Shown one piece after another: positions 15,965 to 22,110 of a stretch of DNA of 63,183 bases. This DNA comes from Methanoprimaticola sp047501175 (GTDB lineage Archaea > Thermoplasmatota > Thermoplasmata > Methanomassiliicoccales > Methanomethylophilaceae). Where the stretch lies: assembly GCF_047501175.1 (NCBI RefSeq), contig NZ_JBEQWH010000010.1:1-63183 (forward strand). Reading direction: 5' to 3'. A model generated the notes under the pieces. It did not search any database. It had not been told where the DNA came from and worked only from the letters and a program-made list of their open reading frames with translations. Made by a program: the position numbers and the translations under genes. Each line of letters starts with the position of its first letter. Positions within the stretch are counted from its first letter, which is position 1.

Positions 15965-16999
15965 TCACATGGTCATGTTGCCGTTTCCGTTGCTGTTCGT
16001 GGGATCATCTTCCGGTGTCACTCCAAACTCTTCGGGATATAGGGCTTTGGCCATTTCCAAGAGTCCGTCGGCGGATTCAGGACAGTAGTTGTTCCACTGT
16101 GGGCCCATTTGGACGATCTTGAAGTCCGTATTTCCTGCGAGAATCTCGTTGCGGAAGTCTTCGATGGTCTTACCGGAACTTGCCCATTTGTCGCTTAGGA
16201 ATATGACCGTTCCCGGATTCTCCTCGAGAAGGCTGATCACAGTATTGACATCCCCGTAGTACGATCCCTTGCTGTCATCGTACCCCACATGGGTCGCATT
16301 GCATACGCCGATCATGCTGTGGGAGATTCCTTTGTTGGTCACCTTGACGTCTCCCGACGCACTGCACCAGACCGTCAGAGCCTTGCTCATCTTGTCTTCA
16401 GGGATGTTCGAAACCACCGATGTGACCTGATCGACCTTGGATTCCATGTCCCTGATCGTCGTGCCTTCCTCACCAGTGGCGATCATTGTGACGTTCTTCA
16501 CGAAGCTAATGAGGTCATCATACGATCCGAGGCTGGTGGTGGCCCATCTCAACACATGGGTGAATCCCAGGTCCAGAAGGTCTTCCTTCAGAATCTTGTT
16601 CGCTTCATAGGTTGTGAGGATTATCGGATCATCCAGGGAAAGCTTCCCCGAATCCACCATGTTGATCAGTTCCGTCTTTATCCCGGAGTGGTTGGTCTCC
16701 CCATAGAAGCTCTTCAGATCTATCGAATCAAGGTCTTTGAGTTTCTCGTTCTTGGTGTACTCATATGTGGAATACTTGTCCACACCCACTATTTTGGATA
16801 TCGCTCCTGCATCGGCAATGGTCAGCACGGTACCTAGTCCGCATGCGACTATCTTGTTCGCGGCACCCTCAAAATGGAACACATTGCCATCATCGTCCGT
16901 GATGTCGAATCCGGGGTCAGCGGCATCGGTGTCGACGAATGCCATGGGGGTACACAGAAACACTCCGACAACGACAAGTGTCAGTAGTTTTGCATCCAT
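15965..16999 (-). CDS. ABC substrate-binding protein, apparently truncated before its membrane anchor
   Basis: A 344-residue periplasmic-binding-type protein of the FecB/BtuF class. The start at 16999 has GAGTGAT upstream and yields a signal peptide (MDAKLLTLVVVGVFLCTPMA). The mature part begins near DPGFDITDDDGNVFHF, with ligand-lobe motifs NKIVACGLGTVLTI and GTVIFLSDKW. It ends DDPTNSNGNGNMTM at TGA (15967-15965), but the frame goes on into a membrane helix. As it stands the protein would be released rather than anchored. It is first in an operon with the permease and ATPase, behind a palindromic operator. Confidence 0.85.
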   Translation of the reverse strand: MDAKLLTLVVVGVFLCTPMAFVDTDAADPGFDITDDDGNVFHFEGAANKIVACGLGTVLTIADAGAISKIVGVDKYSTYEYTKNEKLKDLDSIDLKSFYGETNHSGIKTELINMVDSGKLSLDDPIILTTYEANKILKEDLLDLGFTHVLRWATTSLGSYDDLISFVKNVTMIATGEEGTTIRDMESKVDQVTSVVSNIPEDKMSKALTVWCSASGDVKVTNKGISHSMIGVCNATHVGYDDSKGSYYGDVNTVISLLEENPGTVIFLSDKWASSGKTIEDFRNEILAGNTDFKIVQMGPQWNNYCPESADGLLEMAKALYPEEFGVTPEDDPTNSNGNGNMTM

Positions 17000-17014
17000 T
17001 CTATCACTCGATTC

Positions 17015-17035
17015 ATACGAATTTAAAATTCGTAT
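17015..17035 (-). promoter_or_regulatory. Palindromic operator of the ABC uptake operon
   Basis: Ten-base arms ATACGAATTT and AAATTCGTAT flank a single A, giving a near-perfect 21-bp palindrome. It lies just downstream of the predicted transcription start (TATA at 17057-17070) and 16 nt before the start codon, ideal for repression. A metal- or cofactor-responsive repressor is likely for this transporter class; its identity is unknown. Confidence 0.75.
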
Positions 17036-17056
17036 TACTGAATCTTCCATATCATG

Positions 17057-17070
17057 GTGATATAAAGCAT
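17057..17070 (-). promoter_or_regulatory. TATA box of the ABC uptake operon
   Basis: On the minus strand TGCTTTATATCACC contains a good archaeal TATA box. Initiation about 26 nt downstream would begin next to the palindromic operator. Confidence 0.65.
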
Positions 17071-17137
17071 TATGCGAAAGGACGATCTCAAGGAATCGAT
17101 GCATCAAAACCGCGCATCTCCAAAAAAGGGAGATGAG

Positions 17138-17210
17138 CGCCCTGGTCGGAATTCGAATCCGAGTCGAAGCCTCGACAGGGCTTCATGATAGGCCGCTACA
17201 CTACCAGGGC
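17138..17210 (-). tRNA. tRNA-Asp (anticodon GTC)
   Basis: On the minus strand GCCCTGG (17210-17204) pairs with CCAGGGC (17145-17139), with discriminator G at 17138 as expected for Asp. The anticodon stem AAGCC/GGCTT encloses CTGTCGA, giving GTC. The T-arm TCGGA-TTCGAAT-TCCGA is perfect. A TATA-like CATTAAATAC (17244-17235) lies about 30 nt upstream. CCA is not encoded. Confidence 0.95.
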
Positions 17211-17308
17211 AGTAATCCGTGGTATACTCAGGATGTATTTAATGATTTCTACATAGCCAGACATCCGGCTCCTGATGAAACCATATAATCGCACCGTCAT
17301 GTCCATCC

Positions 17309-17710
17309 ATGCCCCTAGGAGATCCGAACGGCGGAGAGTTCGAATATACCACGGAAGGACTTCCGGAAGCGATATTCGCGGTGACGATGCCCGTGTCCGA
17401 TCTGGACAGGGCCGTCCTTTTCTACACGGATGTCCTGGGAATGACGCTTCTCGGACGTGACGGGAATCATGCATATCTGTCACGCTATGGGTGCAGGATG
17501 GTCCTGGAGCTCTCGGAGAAGACCGGCATCGATCCCGGCGTGTATCTGATGGTGGACTCCCCGTACAACACGAGGAGGAGGCTGATGGACGAAGGGGTGA
17601 GGTTCCGGACGGACCCGACAAAGGGTCCGCTCGGAACATTCACTGCGTTTTACGACCCTGACATGAATGTCATAAGGGTCATAGAGGGTGGTGCGGAGTT
17701 CAAACTTTGA
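17309..17710 (+). CDS. VOC (glyoxalase/bleomycin-resistance) family protein
   Basis: A 133-residue protein of the vicinal oxygen chelate fold. It shows the typical opening FAVTMPVSDLDRAVLFYTDVLGM, the central SRYGCRMVLELSEK and the closing FTAFYDPDMNVIRVIEGG. Family members are metal-dependent lyases, isomerases or binding proteins; the substrate is not evident. TATA box CCATATAATC (17281-17290) is 26 nt before the ATG, so the mRNA is leaderless. Its 3-prime end overlaps the convergent membrane protein gene by 11 nt. Confidence 0.88.
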   Translation: MPLGDPNGGEFEYTTEGLPEAIFAVTMPVSDLDRAVLFYTDVLGMTLLGRDGNHAYLSRYGCRMVLELSEKTGIDPGVYLMVDSPYNTRRRLMDEGVRFRTDPTKGPLGTFTAFYDPDMNVIRVIEGGAEFKL

Positions 17711-18053
17711 ACCATCTCCTGATGGATATCGAGTGGAGCCACCAGATGAACGCTGCGCTGATGGCGATCAGTATCACTCCGCCGGGTATCGTGACGGTCA
17801 TCATCCCTATCCCGGCGATGATCTCCGCGACAAGGGATGCGAACACGATCTTCCACAGGGCCGGTCTCCCGATGATGCAGCATACGCCTCCGACGACCAG
17901 CATAAGGCCGGCGATGATGTCGAGCATGGCCACCACGATGTGAACGCTGGGTTCGTCCGTATATCCTGCTCCGGACCCGAATGTTATCAGTCCTCCGATG
18001 ATCAGGAGGGCCGCCATTATCAGGGACGAGAGCGGGCGCTCAGATTCAGACAT
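17700..18053 (-). CDS. Small four-helix membrane protein
   Basis: A 117-residue protein starting MSESERPLSS with four hydrophobic segments (LIMAALLIIGGLITFGSG; VAMLDIIAGLMLVVGGVCCII; IVFASLVAEIIAGIGMM; VILIAISAAFIWWL). It resembles the next upstream membrane protein in size and layout, which suggests an old duplication. No family or function is recognised. Confidence 0.65.
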   Translation of the reverse strand: MSESERPLSSLIMAALLIIGGLITFGSGAGYTDEPSVHIVVAMLDIIAGLMLVVGGVCCIIGRPALWKIVFASLVAEIIAGIGMMTVTIPGGVILIAISAAFIWWLHSISIRRWFKV

Positions 18054-18076
18054 ACCCTGATGAAGCAAAGGAGATA

Positions 18077-18100
18077 GAAAAAGGGTGGGGCAGTTGCCCC
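18077..18100 (-). terminator. Terminator downstream of the 132-residue membrane protein gene
   Basis: GGGGC and GCCCC with loop AACT form a stem, followed on the minus strand by ACCC and a TTTTT run. Confidence 0.7.
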
Positions 18101-18120
18101 GTTTCATCGCGTTCGTGGCG

Positions 18121-18519
18121 TCAGCCCAGGAAATAGAGCTTGACGTTGTCCCTGAACAGATACAGCAGTATCACCGCATATATGGCGACACCCACGACCA
18201 TGTAGTACGATCCGGTCAGGAGCGATACCAGGCACATGAGCACTCCGATCACGGAGAAGAACACGCCGAGGTACCACATGATGGGCCAGCCCTTGAAGAA
18301 GCCTATGCAGATCAGCAGATATACCAGTCCGAGGACCAGGAACACTGCTCCCGCCGCCGCGGCGAACCCCGAATATTCGCTGTAGCCTGCTTCGATCAGG
18401 ATCGATTCACCGCCGATCACGATCATTATGCCACCGATTATCCCTATGATGGCAATCAGACCAAAGAGGATTCCTATGAGCGTTATGAGTAGGGGACGCT
18501 CGTACAGATTGTCACTCAT
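18121..18519 (-). CDS. Small four-helix membrane protein
   Basis: A 132-residue protein (start MSDNLYERPLL) with four hydrophobic spans, including LITLIGILFGLIAIIGIIGG and FAAAAGAVFLVLGLVYLLIC. The pattern ERPLL(I/S)...GILFGLIAI is common in small archaeal and bacterial membrane proteins of unknown role. A TATA box (CTTTTAATT, minus strand, 18548-18540) is about 26 nt before the ATG, so the mRNA is probably leaderless. It has its own terminator. Confidence 0.68.
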   Translation of the reverse strand: MSDNLYERPLLITLIGILFGLIAIIGIIGGIMIVIGGESILIEAGYSEYSGFAAAAGAVFLVLGLVYLLICIGFFKGWPIMWYLGVFFSVIGVLMCLVSLLTGSYYMVVGVAIYAVILLYLFRDNVKLYFLG

Positions 18520-18552
18520 GTGTATGTTATGGTTATAATAATTAAAAGAATC

Positions 18553-18578
18553 GCGGGTCTTCCTTCGGGAGGACCCGC
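18553..18578 (-). terminator. Terminator of sufB
   Basis: An 11-bp stem with one G-U pair (GCGGGTCYTCC arms, loop of 4) lies 12 nt past the sufB stop and is followed on the minus strand by GATTCTTTTAATT. A T-run also follows on the plus strand. Confidence 0.75.
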
Positions 18579-18589
18579 AGTTTTTGTAC

Positions 18590-19792
18590 TCAATCGCCAA
18601 GGTTCGCCTTTGCGATCGCATCGTTGAGCTGGTTCTGGAGCTCCTGCGGAAGCCCGTTTATGCTTCCGGAGAGGAATCCCCTGACGATCATGCTGACCGC
18701 CTGGTCCTCGTCCAGTCCGCGGGACATGAGGTACTCGATCTGGTCCTGTGCGATCTTCCCGACCGCCGCCTCATGGGTCATCTCCACGTCCGCGACGTGC
18801 GCCTCGAGCTCGGGGACGGCACTGGTGGAGCCGCCGTCCTTCATGATGATGCTCCTGCACTCGAGGTGGGCTTTCACCTCCGGGGCGTTACCGATGAGCC
18901 TTCCGCGGGCGCACATGCGTCCGCCCATGGAGATGCTCCTGCTCATGATCTGGGCGTTGCTCCTCTTGCCGTTGAGGTATACCATCCCGCCCGTATCGAT
19001 GTCGGATCCCTCGTGCGCGATGCACATGGTGTTGTACAGGGCGCTGCTCCCCTCACCGAGGGTGGCCGAGGGGAAGCTCTGGAGGGTCCCTACCGGATTG
19101 AGTATGACGTAGTTGTTGGTGTAGGCCGAGTTCTTCCCGACGATGGTCCCAGTCCTGGGACGGACTCCCGTCTGCTTTCCCCAGCTGTGGATCATGGAGA
19201 ATGTCAGCGCGGCGTTGTCGCCGATGTAGATCTCGGACACTCCCACGTGCAGCGCATCGTCGGCATGATGGGATGTGGAGCACCCGGTGATCATCTCCAG
19301 GGACGCGTCGTCCTCCACTATGACGATGTTGTGGACGTTCTGGATGCTCTTGTCGGTGTTGAGCATCATGCACGTCTGCACGGGGGCCTTGATGTGATGT
19401 CCGGCCTTCACACGTATGAAGTACCCGTCGGCATCCTCCAGGAAGCTCTTGGCGGTGTACTTGTCCTTGGTCGGGTCCACGGCCTTCCACATGTAGTCCC
19501 TCAGGCCGTCATGGGCCTTCAGGGCCTGCTGGAGGGACATCATCTCGAGACCCTCCTGAGGTTTGGTGGAACAGTGGCTCGGAGCATTGTCGATGAACAG
19601 CAGGGTGCCCGCACGGTCCATCTCGTCGGCGACCACGCCGACGCGCTCCATGTACTTCTTGTAGTCCGAGCTCTCGAGGTCGTCGATGACGACCGACTCC
19701 TTGCTTCCCTCATCGAACCTGTCCAGGTCGATGTCCGCACCGAACGCGCCCTTCCTGGACAGCGCGTCCTTCACAGCTTGATGATCTTGCAT
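18590..19792 (-). CDS. sufB: Iron-sulfur cluster scaffold SufB (minimal SUF system)
   Basis: A 400-residue SufB/SufD-family scaffold that assembles Fe-S clusters with SufC. The C-terminal beta-helix core is recognisable: LNGKRSNAQIMSRSISMGG, KAHLECRSIIMKDGGS and ELEAHVADVEMTHEAAVGKI, ending with DQAVSMIVRGFLS. The Cys in HLECRS and the acidic/His residues that follow match the scaffold site. The ATG at 19792 is preferred because GGAGAGTG precedes it; the gene overlaps sufC by 22 nt. No SufD, SufS or SufU is adjacent, the arrangement described for the minimal archaeal SMS system. Confidence 0.93.
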   Translation of the reverse strand: MQDHQAVKDALSRKGAFGADIDLDRFDEGSKESVVIDDLESSDYKKYMERVGVVADEMDRAGTLLFIDNAPSHCSTKPQEGLEMMSLQQALKAHDGLRDYMWKAVDPTKDKYTAKSFLEDADGYFIRVKAGHHIKAPVQTCMMLNTDKSIQNVHNIVIVEDDASLEMITGCSTSHHADDALHVGVSEIYIGDNAALTFSMIHSWGKQTGVRPRTGTIVGKNSAYTNNYVILNPVGTLQSFPSATLGEGSSALYNTMCIAHEGSDIDTGGMVYLNGKRSNAQIMSRSISMGGRMCARGRLIGNAPEVKAHLECRSIIMKDGGSTSAVPELEAHVADVEMTHEAAVGKIAQDQIEYLMSRGLDEDQAVSMIVRGFLSGSINGLPQELQNQLNDAIAKANLGD

Positions 19793-20517
19793 GCGTCGCA
19801 CTCTCCGTAACCGTTCTTCTTGATCTCCCTGAGCAGTTCCAACGGGTTGCCGCTACATTGGATCCTGCCGTTCTTCATAACGTATCCGCGGTCCGCACCG
19901 ATGTAGTCCATGATCTGGCCGGTGTGGGTGATGACCAATGACGAGACGTGCCTCCTGCTTCCGGGGCAGGTGTCGTACAGGAGGTCATGGACCTTGTTTC
20001 CTATGAGGTCGATGTTCTCCAGGTCGACTCCCGATTCCGGTTCGTCCAGGAGTATGAACTCGGGCTTCTGGGCGGTGAGCTGGAGGAGCTCGGACCTCTT
20101 GATCTCCCCTCCGGAGAACCCGACGTTGACCTCGCGGTCCAGGAAGTTCTCCATCTTGAACTTGTCAGCCCCCTCGATCACCGTGTCCCCGTTCTCCGGG
20201 GCGGATGCCTTGATCAGGTCCCCGAGCTTCACCCCGTATATGTTGGGGGGACGTTGCATCATCATGCCGATCCCCATCTTGGCCCTCTCGTCCACGGGAA
20301 GGTCGGTTATGTCCTTCCCTTTGAAGAGTATCTTTCCAGAGGTCACCTTGATGGTGCTGTATCCCATGATGGTGGCCATCAGGGTGGACTTACCGGATCC
20401 GTTGGGTCCGAACAGGACACAAGTCTGGCCTTCCTCCACGGTGAGGTTGACTCCCTTGAGGATCTCCCTGTCACCTGCCTCCGCGTGAAGGTCGACGATT
20501 TTCAGCATTTCGGGCAT
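19771..20517 (-). CDS. sufC: Iron-sulfur assembly ATPase SufC
   Basis: A 248-residue ABC-type ATPase that drives SufB during Fe-S assembly. Walker A is GPNGSGKST, Q-loop MMQRPPNIYGVK, signature VGFSGGEIKRSELLQ, Walker B FILLDEPESGVDLENI (the SufC-specific ESGVD form), and switch His in VITHTG. The ATG at 20517 follows AGGTG by 7 nt. A TATA element near 20557 gives a short leader. It shares a compact promoter region with the divergent flavoprotein gene. Confidence 0.95.
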   Translation of the reverse strand: MPEMLKIVDLHAEAGDREILKGVNLTVEEGQTCVLFGPNGSGKSTLMATIMGYSTIKVTSGKILFKGKDITDLPVDERAKMGIGMMMQRPPNIYGVKLGDLIKASAPENGDTVIEGADKFKMENFLDREVNVGFSGGEIKRSELLQLTAQKPEFILLDEPESGVDLENIDLIGNKVHDLLYDTCPGSRRHVSSLVITHTGQIMDYIGADRGYVMKNGRIQCSGNPLELLREIKKNGYGECDACKIIKL

Positions 20518-20544
20518 ATTGCGACACCTATAACGGTGTGAATA

Positions 20545-20592
20545 ATTCAATCCATATTAAACTAGTGGGATTAAAGGCGAACAGTTAAAGGG
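20545..20592. promoter_or_regulatory. Divergent promoter region between sufC and the iron-sulfur flavoprotein gene
   Basis: The stretch around 20548-20562 (CCATATTAAACTAG) is TATA-like in both directions, so the two divergent genes may compete for one core promoter or be co-regulated. No strong palindrome is evident. Confidence 0.45.
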
Positions 20593-20613
20593 ATGTATCG
20601 GGGATGCAGGCGC

Positions 20614-21192
20614 ATGAAGGTCCTCGCCATCAACGGAAGTCCCCGTCCAATGGGGAACACCAGCAACATCCTGAACGACATCCAAGACATGTTCGAGAGG
20701 GACGGCATCGAGATGGATACGGTGCACATCTACGAGTACCGCCTCATGAACTGCAACGTCTGTCTCACATGCGAGATCCGCGGCGACGGCAGATGCTATG
20801 ACGAGGACGACGGCCTCAACGACATACTCCAGAAGATGAGGGACGCGGACGCCATACTCCTCGCGTCGCCCACGTACATGAACGCCTGTCCGAGCGTGTT
20901 GCAGACGTTCATGGAGAGGGCGATGCTCGTCTTCGAGAAGGGCGACCTGGGTCTGAGGGGGAAGGTGGGCGGAGCCATCGCCGTGTGCGGCCACGACGGC
21001 GCGTCCATGGTCTACAACCAGATGGTGGACTTCCTCCTCAGGAACGCGGTCATGGTCGTCGGGTCCAACCCCCTGCCCATTATCAGGGCATTGAACTCCC
21101 CTGCGTACGAGGACGACCGCGAGGGCATGAAGGGGGTCCGTTCCCTCGTGGAGGGGATGACGGACGCCCTGGTCCGTCTGAACCCCGAGTGA
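20614..21192 (+). CDS. Iron-sulfur flavoprotein / NADPH-dependent FMN reductase family
   Basis: A 192-residue flavodoxin-like protein. The FMN phosphate loop is NGSPRPMGNTSNIL (8-21). A compact cysteine motif follows: Cys47, Cys50, Cys53 and Cys61 (CNVCLTC then C), matching the CX2CX2CX4-7C cluster motif of archaeal iron-sulfur flavoproteins. ASPTYMNACPSVLQTFMERA is the second family landmark. Such proteins transfer electrons and are linked to oxidative stress in methanogens. The start MKVLAINGSPR at 20614 fits the family better than the ATG at 20593. Confidence 0.88.
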   Translation: MKVLAINGSPRPMGNTSNILNDIQDMFERDGIEMDTVHIYEYRLMNCNVCLTCEIRGDGRCYDEDDGLNDILQKMRDADAILLASPTYMNACPSVLQTFMERAMLVFEKGDLGLRGKVGGAIAVCGHDGASMVYNQMVDFLLRNAVMVVGSNPLPIIRALNSPAYEDDREGMKGVRSLVEGMTDALVRLNPE

Positions 21193-21196
21193 GCCC

Positions 21197-21913
21197 TCAG
21201 AAGAAGAAGAACCTGCACCCTTCTCTCTCGGAGATGCGGGCTACGGCCTCCATCCTGTCGACGGGGCCGGAGTACCTGCGGACCATCATCTTCCCCTCCT
21301 CGGGGAGGGCGGCCCTCAGGATCTCCACCTCTTTCAGGAGCTGGGTCGCGTCCTCGGACGTGAACCTCCTGCCTTCCTTCACGGACTGCGGGACCGAGGC
21401 CACTATAGGGCATCCGTGCCTCGCCGCGATCTCGGGCAGGAGGCTGTTGTCGGGTCCGAAGGCGCCTATGCATCCGCGACCCTTGTCCCAGGACAGAGGG
21501 CAGTTCCCGCACATCCCGTTCATCTCGTCGAAATCCAGCTGGTCCCATCCGGTGACCATGTCGTCCGCACCGTCGATGGCCTTCTGCCTGATCCCGTCAT
21601 CGACCTTGTCCATGATGACCCAGCCCGTGCATACACGGGATGCCAGAGGTCTCAGTGTCTCCATGTCCGCACTGTTCTTGATCTTCTCGAGATAGACCGC
21701 ATCGGCATCTTCGTTGAGTCTGTTCCTCTTGATGAATGCATCCCAGTCGGAGATAGCTTCCTTCGCCTTGTCGTATTCGACGAACTCGTCGTACACGGCG
21801 GCATCCTCGAATCCAGTGACGTCCTTCATGTGGACCTTTACTATGTCGGAGCGAAGCTCCTTGCAGGGGGCGCTTGGAGCTTCCATCTCCATGATACCGA
21901 TGTTGATTCCCAT
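21197..21913 (-). CDS. Uncharacterised protein with a four-cysteine motif, divergent from the nitrogenase-like operon
   Basis: A 238-residue soluble protein that I do not recognise. A central motif has Cys135, Cys138, Cys148 and Cys168 (CGNCPLSWDKGRGC, then ARHGC), suitable for an Fe-S cluster or zinc. Further cysteines are at 17, 95 and 233, and the protein ends in FFFF. The start at 21913 is supported by GGAGTG 6 nt upstream and preferred to 21934. It is transcribed away from the NifHD-like gene, and the intergenic stretch is about 200 nt. Its position and metal-ligand pattern make a maturation or electron-transfer role for that system possible, but this is inference. Confidence 0.7.
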   Translation of the reverse strand: MGINIGIMEMEAPSAPCKELRSDIVKVHMKDVTGFEDAAVYDEFVEYDKAKEAISDWDAFIKRNRLNEDADAVYLEKIKNSADMETLRPLASRVCTGWVIMDKVDDGIRQKAIDGADDMVTGWDQLDFDEMNGMCGNCPLSWDKGRGCIGAFGPDNSLLPEIAARHGCPIVASVPQSVKEGRRFTSEDATQLLKEVEILRAALPEEGKMMVRRYSGPVDRMEAVARISEREGCRFFFF

Positions 21914-22060
21914 TTCCGACACTCCTTCCGCCATCTCTGACGGGTGATGTCCGGTGAAGTGTGAAGGGATACATCAATGGTCGCATGAGATGTCCGTCCA
22001 TATCATGGGTCGCCCGATGTCCCGGTCGGACCTCGGGGCGAACAATGTATATGCAATGGC

Positions 22061-22090
22061 TGGTTGGATGTAGCAACCAACTAATATATC
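22061..22090 (+). promoter_or_regulatory. Promoter of the nitrogenase-like operon with upstream inverted repeat
   Basis: TGGTTG and CAACCA (22061-22079, 7-nt spacer) abut the TATA box TAATATATC (22082-22090), which lies 26 nt before the ATG at 22111. The mRNA is therefore leaderless, and the inverted repeat overlaps the position of the BRE, as an operator would. Confidence 0.6.
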
Positions 22091-22110
22091 GAAATGTGTT
22101 CCTGGGAGAC

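Noticed and set aside
15965..15967. In-frame TGA as selenocysteine, or as a pyrrolysine codon
   Set aside because: Pyrrolysine uses TAG, not TGA. A residue at a membrane-anchor boundary has no catalytic reason to be selenocysteine, and I see no obvious SECIS-like structure in the short 3-prime stretch.
21961..22110. An N-terminal extension of the NifHD-like protein
   Set aside because: The added 50 residues have no family similarity and span the TATA box and inverted repeat; the leaderless ATG at 22111 starts directly with the NifH fold.
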